The notes below the pieces were generated by a model, which did not search any database, was not told where the DNA came from, and saw nothing but the letters and a program-made list of their open reading frames with translations. 64,000 bases of DNA from UBA1672 sp965263215 (GTDB lineage: Bacteria; Pseudomonadota; Alphaproteobacteria; Micavibrionales; Micavibrionaceae): contig OZ253663.1 in the NCBI GenBank assembly GCA_965263215.1, positions 434,001-498,000 on the forward strand, written 5' to 3'. The position numbers and the translations under genes were made by a program. Shown here one piece after another: positions 40,817 through 48,804 of this stretch; the stretch's first letter is position 1; the number at the start of each line of letters is the position of its first letter.

Positions 40817-42568
40817 ATGAAAAACTTTGATGGCCTCGGCCTACACTCTGTGTTGCAGAAATCTCTGAAACATATGAAATACACAACCCCAACCCCTATT
40901 CAGGCACAAGCCATTCCAATCGCATTGGAAGGCCGTGATATTTTGGGTTCTGCCCAGACCGGAACAGGGAAAACTGCGGCATTTGCCATTCCCCTTGTAC
41001 AGGCTTTATTGGAAGATGAGCGTAAATCTGCGCTTGTGATGACACCCACGCGTGAGCTTGGTAAGCAAGTGATGGAAATCATGCACCAGTTATTGGGCCC
41101 GAAATCCAATATTAAAACAGCATTTCTTATCGGCGGTGAGTCGATGGGCAAGCAAAACGCGCAACTGAAACGCCGCCCACGCCTTATTGTCGGTACACCG
41201 GGTCGTATTAACGACCATTTGGAGCGCAGAAATCTGCACCTAGATCAAACTCGTTTTTTGGTTTTGGATGAAACAGACCGTATGCTTGACATGGGTTTCA
41301 CCGTTCAAATTGATCGCATTGTGAAACACATCCCGAATGACCGTCAAACATTGTTATTCTCGGCGACGATGCCGAAGAACATCATCAAGATGGCGGACAA
41401 ATACCAAAACAACCCAGAGCGTATTGCGATTGGATCATCCGTTAACGTGGCCGAGAATATCGACCAGAAAATCGTTCGTGTTGATCAGGCCAAAAAATAT
41501 AACGTTCTGACTGAAGAGCTTGATGTCCGCAGTGGCTCTATCATTGTGTTTGTGAAAACAAAGCGCAATGCAGACCGTCTTGCGAAAAAGCTGAGAGAGC
41601 ATGATTATAAGGCCGACGCCATTCATGGTGATTTGAAGCAGAGCAAGCGCTCTCGCGTTATTCAATCATATCGCAGTAAAAACTTCCGCATTTTGGTGGC
41701 AACCGATGTTGTCGCACGTGGCCTTGATGTGCCGCACGTAGAGCACGTGATTAACTATGATCTGCCGCAAGTGCCTGAAGATTATATCCACCGTATTGGC
41801 CGCACCGCGCGCGCCGGTGCAAAGGGTGAGGCGCTTTGTTTGGTGTCCCCGCAAGATGGCCGCAAATGGCATGCGATTGAACAAATGCTGTTCCCTGATA
41901 AGCACGGTTCTGCCCCTGCTAATGATGAGCGTCCGCGCAAAAACAACAAGCGCAAAAAGCCGCATCGTGGACAAGGACAAGGCGGAAAGTTCAACAACAA
42001 GCGCCGTGATGATCGTAATGATAACCGTGAGGAGCGTTCAGACCGCCCGTATAAGGGTAAGAAGAATTTCCGTGATCGCAACGACAATGAAGGTAAGCCG
42101 CAGAAGAAAAAACAGTATAAAGACGGCAAGCCAAGCGAGAACAGATCAGAAAACGGAGAGAGAAGTAATGAGGGCAGACCTTATAAGGGTAAGCGCAAAT
42201 TCTCTGATAATAACAATTCTGATTCAAGACGTTCTAATGAAGGCCAGTCTTATAAATCCAAGCGTAGTTTCTCGGAAAATAAAAAGGCTGATGGTAGAAG
42301 CGCTAACGAAGGCCGCAAGTTTTCGAAAGATCGCTCTGAGCGTTCAGAAGGCGGCGAAGAGAAATTTGTTGGTAAGCAAACAAGCCGTAGCCGTAACTTC
42401 AAAGACGGTGGCAAGCCGACAGGAAATAATGGCGGTAAGCGCAAATTCTCTGGTGGAAAGCCATCACACCGTAATGACGGTGATCAACCACGCCGCGTTA
42501 AACGCTCTGGCGGGAAGAATAAATTTTCCGGCGGTAATGCGGGAAATAAAGGCAACCGCGCCGCTTAA
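40817..42568 (+). CDS. DEAD-box RNA helicase with long basic tail
   Basis: A 583-residue ATP-dependent RNA helicase. Motifs: Q motif TPTPIQAQAIP, I AQTGTGKT, Ia PTRELGKQ, Ib TPGR, II DETD (Thr in place of Ala), III SAT, IV IIVFVKT, V ATDVVARGLDVP, VI HRIGRTARAG. After about residue 380 comes a 200-residue disordered tail rich in Arg, Lys, Ser, Asn and Gly with loose repeats such as NEGRPYKGKRKFS, probably an RNA-binding arm as in RhlE/CsdA-type proteins. The start MKNFDG is preferred over a Met 45 bases upstream. Likely roles: ribosome assembly or RNA decay at low temperature. Confidence 0.9.
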   Translation: MKNFDGLGLHSVLQKSLKHMKYTTPTPIQAQAIPIALEGRDILGSAQTGTGKTAAFAIPLVQALLEDERKSALVMTPTRELGKQVMEIMHQLLGPKSNIKTAFLIGGESMGKQNAQLKRRPRLIVGTPGRINDHLERRNLHLDQTRFLVLDETDRMLDMGFTVQIDRIVKHIPNDRQTLLFSATMPKNIIKMADKYQNNPERIAIGSSVNVAENIDQKIVRVDQAKKYNVLTEELDVRSGSIIVFVKTKRNADRLAKKLREHDYKADAIHGDLKQSKRSRVIQSYRSKNFRILVATDVVARGLDVPHVEHVINYDLPQVPEDYIHRIGRTARAGAKGEALCLVSPQDGRKWHAIEQMLFPDKHGSAPANDERPRKNNKRKKPHRGQGQGGKFNNKRRDDRNDNREERSDRPYKGKKNFRDRNDNEGKPQKKKQYKDGKPSENRSENGERSNEGRPYKGKRKFSDNNNSDSRRSNEGQSYKSKRSFSENKKADGRSANEGRKFSKDRSERSEGGEEKFVGKQTSRSRNFKDGGKPTGNNGGKRKFSGGKPSHRNDGDQPRRVKRSGGKNKFSGGNAGNKGNRAA

Positions 42569-42592
42569 GGCTTTTTAAGTCGATAAAAATTC

Positions 42593-42628
42593 AAATGGTC
42601 GGAGGCTTTAATGCTTTCGACCATTTTT
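42593..42628 (+). terminator. Rho-independent terminator after the helicase gene
   Basis: AAATGGTCG pairs perfectly with CGACCATTT and is followed directly by more Ts, 25 bp past the helicase stop. Confidence 0.88.
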
Positions 42629-42712
42629 CATTGCTTCTCTGATTTGACAAAGAGCAATGAACTTTGTGATGATACGAGCCAGAAATATAAATAATGAAGA
42701 AATACGGGCGAT

Positions 42713-43474
42713 ATGAATATCAAAGATAGTGTAATGAGCGGGCTCAGTGCGTTGAAAGACGCATGGACGACGAAGCCTAAAACATTCATGGATATGGATT
42801 TATCCAACCTTGATGCGATTGCGGATCACCTTATATCACGCGGCTTAATGGAATCCGAAGTTGAAGATTTTATCGATCATATGCGCGGCAATGATAATGT
42901 TGACCCGTATGACCGTATTGTTGCGTTAAGTAAGTTGGGCGATGCGGGCAGCGAATCTGCGGAGATCTTTCGTAACACACAAGCCGCCGTCAGCGCAGGT
43001 CAGAGACACGAAACTTTCAATGATTATACGTTGGCAACTTTGCAATATACGATTGCCTATCTGAATAAAAATGACAGAGGTATGTATTATATCGCCCAAG
43101 CCATGGAAGATGAGAATTTCGGCAAAGACTTTCATGGTTTTGGCGAAGCCATACAGTATTTATGTGAAACGGATGATACGCCCGAGCAAATATTGGAAAA
43201 CATGCCGGATCGTGAGGGCGGCGCGCGCTATAAACAAGCCTATTACGATGAACTGGTGCAAACCATGGAAGAAAACCCCGACATAAAGGCCGCGCTGCGT
43301 GGTGATTTATTGGTTTACAGGGCTGTGGCTGCGCTCCATCAGGGTAAAGACAGGAGCCGCGCATGGGGCATGTATCAAGATGGCTTCAGAGAAGGCACAA
43401 CAGACCATGTTCTGGGCAACCCTATGGTGAAAGATGCTTTCGCGCAAACGAGGCAGGGTTATGATCATGAATAA
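42713..43474 (+). CDS. hypothetical protein
   Basis: A 253-residue acidic, mostly helical soluble protein. No known motif, signal or membrane helix. The middle (TLATLQYTIAYLNKNDRGMYYIAQAM) looks like helical-repeat structure. It ends 21 bp before the P-loop gene on the same strand, so the two are probably one operon. Function unknown. Confidence 0.55.
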   Translation: MNIKDSVMSGLSALKDAWTTKPKTFMDMDLSNLDAIADHLISRGLMESEVEDFIDHMRGNDNVDPYDRIVALSKLGDAGSESAEIFRNTQAAVSAGQRHETFNDYTLATLQYTIAYLNKNDRGMYYIAQAMEDENFGKDFHGFGEAIQYLCETDDTPEQILENMPDREGGARYKQAYYDELVQTMEENPDIKAALRGDLLVYRAVAALHQGKDRSRAWGMYQDGFREGTTDHVLGNPMVKDAFAQTRQGYDHE

Positions 43475-43495
43475 TGCGGGGCAGGGTAGAGAGCT

Positions 43496-44506
43496 ATGAG
43501 TTTATATGACGCCTTTGAGGATAATAAAGAAGACAGCATTTCGGGCTCCGGTGTTGCGCGCACTCAAAAACTGCAAACCGCAGTCAAAAATGAGGCAGGG
43601 ACAACGCAGGTTGTTGATGCGTTTTATGACCAGATTCAGGAATACGCAGAAACACATCCGGATGTGAATATCGGCGTAATCGCAATGCCTGGTTCAGGAA
43701 AAACATTTCTTGTAAATGCCTTTTTGCATAACCTTACAACGCTTGAACAGACCGATTTTGATGATCCGCAAAGTAATTTACCGATAGCCGCAAAACTGAT
43801 TAAAACGGATAGTTTCGGCGAAAACACCAATGTGATTACCTATGATTCAAACAGAATTTTCGGCAGAGATAATGACCCCATGTTAATGGCGGCAAAAGAC
43901 GCGATTATCCAAACGGCGCAAGAGAGCAGCCCCACAATTCAACTGGTGGAGCACCCAACGAAGACGCAGCAGAAAAGCTTTGATTTTATTATTTCCCTTT
44001 CTAAACAAGATGCGGAAAACGCAATGGGCGATGCGGCGGATTATTTAGAAGATCAGCCCAGAGACATCATCATTCAATTTCCCGATGACTTTGCGGGGCA
44101 TGCCTCTGCGATGGCTGCAAACTTATCTGCTCACGGCTCTGTTGAACCACCCAAGATCAGTGCGTTAGAGGCCGATGATTTTATCGCCGTGAACCTTGTT
44201 GAAAATGATGAGCTTTATGATGAAGCGATGAGTTGGATGCAGGACGGGTATGAGGAACTTAAATTGAGCGTCAATGCCGTAAATGGTGAAATAGAGATGG
44301 CTCTTCCCGGGGTGGAAGATCAATTTGATAGAATATTGGTTACATTCAATGAAGATGGCGGCGCGTTAATTGAATTCGGTCAAAATGATCATTTCGGTGA
44401 GAAGCAATCTATTACGAAACAGCAATCGGATGCCATTAAGCACGCCGCGGAACGCTTTGATAATCGCCCCTCTCCCGATGATCCGCAAGAGCATAATCGA
44501 CTGTAA
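43496..44506 (+). CDS. P-loop NTPase-like protein
   Basis: A 336-residue acidic soluble protein with a Walker A motif AMPGSGKT after a strand (VNIGVIAMPGSGKTFLVNAF) near residue 62. No Walker B or other family motif is clear; IIIQFPDDFAGH later might supply an acidic residue. The first 50 residues and the last 110 are unlike anything I know. AGGGTAGAG precedes the start. Paired with the 42713 gene. ATP or GTP binding is likely, the role unknown. Confidence 0.6.
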   Translation: MSLYDAFEDNKEDSISGSGVARTQKLQTAVKNEAGTTQVVDAFYDQIQEYAETHPDVNIGVIAMPGSGKTFLVNAFLHNLTTLEQTDFDDPQSNLPIAAKLIKTDSFGENTNVITYDSNRIFGRDNDPMLMAAKDAIIQTAQESSPTIQLVEHPTKTQQKSFDFIISLSKQDAENAMGDAADYLEDQPRDIIIQFPDDFAGHASAMAANLSAHGSVEPPKISALEADDFIAVNLVENDELYDEAMSWMQDGYEELKLSVNAVNGEIEMALPGVEDQFDRILVTFNEDGGALIEFGQNDHFGEKQSITKQQSDAIKHAAERFDNRPSPDDPQEHNRL

Positions 44507-44533
44507 TTCGGATCATCTAAGATTTTTGTCACG

Positions 44534-45199
44534 CTACCGATAATCCTGAAGTTCTTCCACTTCGTCCGCGGGGTCGGGGAGTAGACCGGATTTGATTTTG
44601 ATATCTGTAATCACGTTTTTCAGTTCTTTCATCGTATGGGCACGCCCTAGCCCCGATTTAATCACGTAATCCGCGCGGCGGCATTTCTCAATATCGGGGA
44701 GCTGACGCTCCAAAATGGTTTGGAATTTTTCCTCGCTCATATTCGGGCGATCCATCACGCGCTGTTTTTGGATAAGGCGCGGTGCACTGACGGTAATGGT
44801 GTAATCAACGCGCTCTTCCGCCCCCGTTTCAAACAAAAGCGGGATATCCAGACACACAATTTTATGCCCCTTTAATTTTGATTTTCGAATGAAATCCTGT
44901 TGATCTTCGCGCACAAGCGGGTGGAGGATGCCCTCAACGGTGGCACGGTGATCATTATCATTAAAAATTAATTCGCCAAATTCCCTGCGTTTAATGTCGT
45001 ACGTCTTTTTCTCATAGATATCAGGATATTCATAATGCGGGAACGCGGCGGCAATGGCAGGGCGGGCTTCGCTGTCACGCTTCAGGAGCCGATGTACGGC
45101 ATGGTCGGATTCGTGAACAGGAATATGCATGGTTTTCATCATCGTCCCCACGGTCGATTTTCCCATTGCGATTGATCCTGTTAATCCTAGTATGATCAT
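44534..45199 (-). CDS. coaE: dephospho-CoA kinase
   Basis: Last step of coenzyme A synthesis. The protein begins ILGLTGSIAMGKSTVG with the P-loop at residues 6-14; the Asp of ESDHAVH and the LLFETGAEERVDYTI lid region follow, the latter typical of CoaE. Length 221. The open frame extends 43 codons upstream, but those residues are atypical and overlap the divergent HAD gene, so the ATG at 45199 is used; AAGGA abuts it unusually closely. Confidence 0.93.
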   Translation of the reverse strand: MIILGLTGSIAMGKSTVGTMMKTMHIPVHESDHAVHRLLKRDSEARPAIAAAFPHYEYPDIYEKKTYDIKRREFGELIFNDNDHRATVEGILHPLVREDQQDFIRKSKLKGHKIVCLDIPLLFETGAEERVDYTITVSAPRLIQKQRVMDRPNMSEEKFQTILERQLPDIEKCRRADYVIKSGLGRAHTMKELKNVITDIKIKSGLLPDPADEVEELQDYR

Positions 45200-45265
45200 T
45201 CCTTGTTTATAGACCGAACGCGGGCGTATATAAATAAGGAAATTGCGCTGATAAAGGATTAAGCA

Positions 45266-45718
45266 ATGGCAGAAAGCAAGAAAACGGTTTTGTTTGATAT
45301 TGACGGGACGCTCGCTGATATTGCGCATCGTCGTGTTTTTCTCGATAAGATCCCGCCTGATTGGAAATCGTTTAATGCGGAAATGGGTGAGGATACGCCC
45401 AATGCGCCTGTGGTTTCGCTCTATCAGACATTATGGGACAGCGGCGCCTATGACATTATTTTGGTGACAGGTCGTAATGAGCAATATCGCAAAGTGACCG
45501 AGCAATGGCTGACGTGGAATTTGATAGAGTTCAGCCGTTTGATTATGCGCGCCGATAAGGATTTTCGCGCTGATCACATCATTAAGGAAGAAATCCTGCA
45601 TGCCTTACGCGCGGAGGGGAAAGATATCCTCTTCACCGTGGATGATCGCCAGCAAGTGGTCGATATGTGGCGGCGTAATGGCATCACATGTTTGCAATGT
45701 GACGTTGGTGATTTTTGA
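45266..45718 (+). CDS. HAD-superfamily phosphatase (polynucleotide 3'-phosphatase-like)
   Basis: A 150-residue HAD protein with motif I LFDIDGTLADIAHRR (nucleophile Asp and acid Asp), motif II VTGRNEQYR, and motif IV VDDRQQVVDMWR. The short insert and the C-terminal CLQCDVGDF match the phosphatase domain of T4 polynucleotide-kinase-type proteins. It might remove 3' phosphates from nucleic acid or act on a nucleotide. It lies inside the coaE-aroE stretch on the opposite strand. Confidence 0.7.
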   Translation: MAESKKTVLFDIDGTLADIAHRRVFLDKIPPDWKSFNAEMGEDTPNAPVVSLYQTLWDSGAYDIILVTGRNEQYRKVTEQWLTWNLIEFSRLIMRADKDFRADHIIKEEILHALRAEGKDILFTVDDRQQVVDMWRRNGITCLQCDVGDF

Positions 45719-45722
45719 AGGG

Positions 45723-46562
45723 CTATTTTAAGGTGAGTTCTTCCAATTCCGACGTGACCTCGGGCAGTACGCCGTTCCATAGCTCAAACCCCGGGCGGGC
45801 CTGATGGAGGAGCATGCCGATGCCCGTCACCACACGTAACCCTTGATCTATGGCTTGGTTGAGTAAATCCGTATAGAGCGGGGCGTACACAATATCAGTG
45901 ACGAGCGCATGTTCGGGGGCATCCTTCAAATCAACCTCAAGCGCGGCATTCCCCGCCATACCCAGAGCGGAACAATTAATAATCAGATTGGCATTTTTGA
46001 AACACTCATTGCGCTTATCCCAATCATGGGCGGTGATTTTACGCACATCGCGGGATGTTAGAATCTCCGCCTTTTCACGCGTACGGTTGGTGATGGTAAT
46101 TTCGGGAACGCCCTCTTCCAGCAGCGCATGAATAACCGCGTTGGCCGCGCCCCCTGCCCCGATGACAACGGCCTTACCACCGTCAAATGACCAATCCCAA
46201 TTTTCGCGGGTGATGGCCTGTTTGATGTTTTCGGTAAAACCAAACGCATCTGTGTTGGTGCCGTGTAATTTACCCTTTTTGATGGTCACGGTATTCACGG
46301 CCTCGATCTGCTCCGCGATGGGGTCGATCACATCACATAGTTCCATGATGGTAACCTTGTGCGGGACGGTCACGTTAAAGCCTTTATAGCCCTGATTTAC
46401 CAAATCCAGAACGTCTTGTTTCAGATTTTCAGGTTTTATATCAATGGCTTCGTATGATCCGGAAAGCTCATGTGAATCAAGCCAGTAGCTGTGGATAAGT
46501 GGAGACTTACTATGGCTGATCGGGTGGCCTATAACGCCGGTTTTTATAAATGATTTTGTCAT
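45723..46562 (-). CDS. aroE: shikimate dehydrogenase
   Basis: NADPH-dependent reduction of 3-dehydroshikimate in aromatic amino-acid synthesis. Substrate-binding SHSKSPLIH is near residue 16, the catalytic Lys is in NVTVPHKV near residue 67, and the NADP fold GAGGAANAVIHALL is near residue 135, followed by ITNRTREKAE. Length 279. Its start overlaps the maf stop by four bases, as in other alphaproteobacterial origin regions. Confidence 0.95.
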   Translation of the reverse strand: MTKSFIKTGVIGHPISHSKSPLIHSYWLDSHELSGSYEAIDIKPENLKQDVLDLVNQGYKGFNVTVPHKVTIMELCDVIDPIAEQIEAVNTVTIKKGKLHGTNTDAFGFTENIKQAITRENWDWSFDGGKAVVIGAGGAANAVIHALLEEGVPEITITNRTREKAEILTSRDVRKITAHDWDKRNECFKNANLIINCSALGMAGNAALEVDLKDAPEHALVTDIVYAPLYTDLLNQAIDQGLRVVTGIGMLLHQARPGFELWNGVLPEVTSELEELTLK

Positions 46563-47164
46563 GGTAAAATTTTGTAGGTTTTCCGTAAGAATCCCAAGAG
46601 CGGCAATAACGGCATGCCCATAATGGTGTGATGATTGCCGCCGACACGGTCAAATAACCATGCGCCCGCCCCTTCGATTTTATACCCGCCAACGCAGGAT
46701 GTTAGGGCGTCTTCGTCTTGTTTGATATAGGCATCTAAATATTCATCATCGAAGTTGTGCATGCTCAGACGTGCGGAATCAGTATCAAAGAAAACAGTGT
46801 TTCCGCCATGTACGACACAAACGGATGAATAAAGGCGGTGGGTTTTGCCGCGCAGTTCTTTGAGCTTTGCTTTACCCTCTTCCACTGTGTTTGCCTTTGA
46901 TAAAAGTTGACCGTTAAATTCCAATGTTTGATCAGAGCCAATCACAAGCGCATCAGGATGCGCCGTGGAAACATGCTGTGCCTTGGCCTGCGCAAGTTGC
47001 TCGGTAATCAGCGGGATATCGCGTGCCTCACTGACAAGGCGGTCAATGATGGCGTGTTCGTCAATATCGGCGGGGATGGATTTAAAATCCAACCCAACAG
47101 ATGAGAGCATGGCCTTACGCGCCGCACTGGAAGATGCCAGAATAATATCAATTTTTTTGGGCAT
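46559..47164 (-). CDS. maf: Maf-like nucleoside triphosphate pyrophosphatase
   Basis: Hydrolyses non-canonical or modified NTPs to NMPs. The start ILASSSAARKAML carries the Maf S-x-x-R signature, and GSDQTLEF near residue 70 supplies the catalytic acidic residue. Length 201 from the ATG at 47164, which has AGGGAAG upstream; a Met 11 codons earlier is also in frame. It overlaps PPSR by 17 bp and aroE by 4 bp, so the three are coupled. Confidence 0.92.
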   Translation of the reverse strand: MPKKIDIILASSSAARKAMLSSVGLDFKSIPADIDEHAIIDRLVSEARDIPLITEQLAQAKAQHVSTAHPDALVIGSDQTLEFNGQLLSKANTVEEGKAKLKELRGKTHRLYSSVCVVHGGNTVFFDTDSARLSMHNFDDEYLDAYIKQDEDALTSCVGGYKIEGAGAWLFDRVGGNHHTIMGMPLLPLLGFLRKTYKILP

Positions 47165-48029
47165 GTTGTTCTTCCCTTTTTTTCTTATCTTTATCACGCT
47201 TATTTTGTAATAAAGCCATGATCTCTGCGGCGGTTTCCTCGATCGATCGTTTGGTCACATCAATCACAGGCCACCCATGATCGGTGAATAGGCGGCGCGC
47301 CTTACGGACTTCGGCCTCGATTTTTTCTTCATCGAGATAGGCATTTTCATTGAAGGCCGCCGCATCGTTTTTGTCCGTTTTTAGCCGCGTTTGGCGGAGT
47401 TGTTGCAGGCGTGATGGTGACGCCGAAAGCCCGACATAAAGCGGTTTTTTGATGCGGAAATGTTCATCAGGGACATCCACACCCGGCACTAATGGGATAT
47501 TCGCAACCTTAATGCCGCGGCGTGCCAAAAAGATGCTGGTCGGGGTTTTGGATGTACGTGAAACACCTACTACAATAACGTCGGCCTCTCTCAGGCCTTT
47601 CAATGAACGACCATCATCAAAGCGCATCGCAAAATCTACGGCGGATACGCGTTTGAAATAGGCATCATCCATTGTGTGCTGAAGCCCCGGAACACCCACC
47701 GCGTGAATACCTAAATAAGATGACAGGCTGTGTATGATCGGATCAAGCACAGCCACGCACGGTACGCCAAGCTCTTCACATTGTTCGGTCAGGCGGGCGC
47801 GCATCTTTTCATTTACGAAGGTAAAAATTACGGGGCCGGGATTATCGGAAATTTTGCGTATGACGCGTTCCAGTTGACGGTCTGTGCGTACCAAAGGCCA
47901 AAATTTTTGGTTCGGATCAATCCCCGCGAACTGTGCAAGAACCGCGCGTGACAGTCCAAGCAAGGTCGTGCCTGTCGCATCAGAAACCAGATGGATGTGA
48001 AATTTCTTTTTATTGGGTTTACGTGCCAT
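47148..48029 (-). CDS. pyruvate, water/phosphate dikinase regulatory protein (PPSR, DUF299)
   Basis: A bifunctional kinase/pyrophosphorylase that switches PEP synthase or pyruvate phosphate dikinase. The N terminus FHIHLVSDATGTTL and the P-loop-like GVSRTSKTPTSIFLA near residue 155 are diagnostic. Length 293, with a Lys-rich tail. In Caulobacter and Rickettsia the homologue (RP001) borders the origin opposite hemE; here about 29 kb of other genes separate it from hemE. Confidence 0.93.
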   Translation of the reverse strand: MARKPNKKKFHIHLVSDATGTTLLGLSRAVLAQFAGIDPNQKFWPLVRTDRQLERVIRKISDNPGPVIFTFVNEKMRARLTEQCEELGVPCVAVLDPIIHSLSSYLGIHAVGVPGLQHTMDDAYFKRVSAVDFAMRFDDGRSLKGLREADVIVVGVSRTSKTPTSIFLARRGIKVANIPLVPGVDVPDEHFRIKKPLYVGLSASPSRLQQLRQTRLKTDKNDAAAFNENAYLDEEKIEAEVRKARRLFTDHGWPVIDVTKRSIEETAAEIMALLQNKRDKDKKKREEQHAQKN

Positions 48030-48078
48030 AAATGCGGCCTTTATCTGGTTTTACAGGTGATAAAAGACTTTTTAAGTC

Positions 48079-48609
48079 TTAATTCACAGTGCCGGTAGCC
48101 TGCATTTGACCTGCCGGATCAAGATTATCCTTGAATCGTTCCATATAAAGCGCCTGAAAATCAACAGGGTTAAGCAATACAGGTGGGTATCCCCCTTGTT
48201 GTGTCACAGTGGCCATGATTTGGCGAGCAAACGGGAAGGCCAGACGCGGAATTTCAATGAATAAAATCGGGTGGTGCTGATTCTCCGGCACAACATCGCC
48301 GATGGATACGGTAATGCCGTAAATCACCTCGGCCACAAAAAATGTTTTATCGTCGCGTTTTGCGGTTGCGGAAATTGTAAGGGCAACCTCATACAGGTTT
48401 TTGATCTCGTCATCTTCAAGCTCGCGCGCATCCATGCTGACATTGACATCCATTTGCGGGCTGGACAAGCCGGCACGCAATGAGTTTGGCGCGCTGGGGT
48501 TTTCGAAAGAAATATCTCTGACATATTGTGCATGCACGGTTACCGGCAGATCTGTCGCCTGTAATGTGGCTTGTTCGCTATTATCTTTGTTGTCTTTTTT
48601 ACTGCTCAT
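48079..48609 (-). CDS. secB: protein-export chaperone SecB
   Basis: Tetrameric cytoplasmic chaperone that keeps preproteins unfolded and hands them to SecA. Seen: the strand QYVRDISFENPSAPNSL near residue 28, ALTISATAKRDDKTFFVAEV near residue 82, and LAFPFARQIMATVTQQGGYPP near residue 128, whose core PFARQIMATVTQQGGYPP is the family hallmark. Length 176. The stop lies in a short AAGACTT/AAGTCTT palindrome (48065-48081) that might act as a weak terminator. PPSR follows after 49 bp. Confidence 0.95.
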   Translation of the reverse strand: MSSKKDNKDNSEQATLQATDLPVTVHAQYVRDISFENPSAPNSLRAGLSSPQMDVNVSMDARELEDDEIKNLYEVALTISATAKRDDKTFFVAEVIYGITVSIGDVVPENQHHPILFIEIPRLAFPFARQIMATVTQQGGYPPVLLNPVDFQALYMERFKDNLDPAGQMQATGTVN

Positions 48610-48804
48610 GATATGGCGTGCCTTTTTATTGTGTCTCTTTTAATAGTCGTTCTTGTTAGCATGAAAAATGCGCTTTGCTCAAGCATTGCCCTAACATTTT
48701 GGTATGTTCCATGGGATTTAAAGCATGAATGAACGTTTTTATGGGTTTTCTGATAACGGGCGTTCGTTTAAAAAGAAATAAATCACAAAAATGTTGGAGA
48801 CTTT

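Noticed and set aside
41757..42578. 273-codon frame overlapping the helicase C terminus
   Set aside because: It is an alternative frame of the repetitive basic tail, with no start signal; composition follows from the tail's codon bias.
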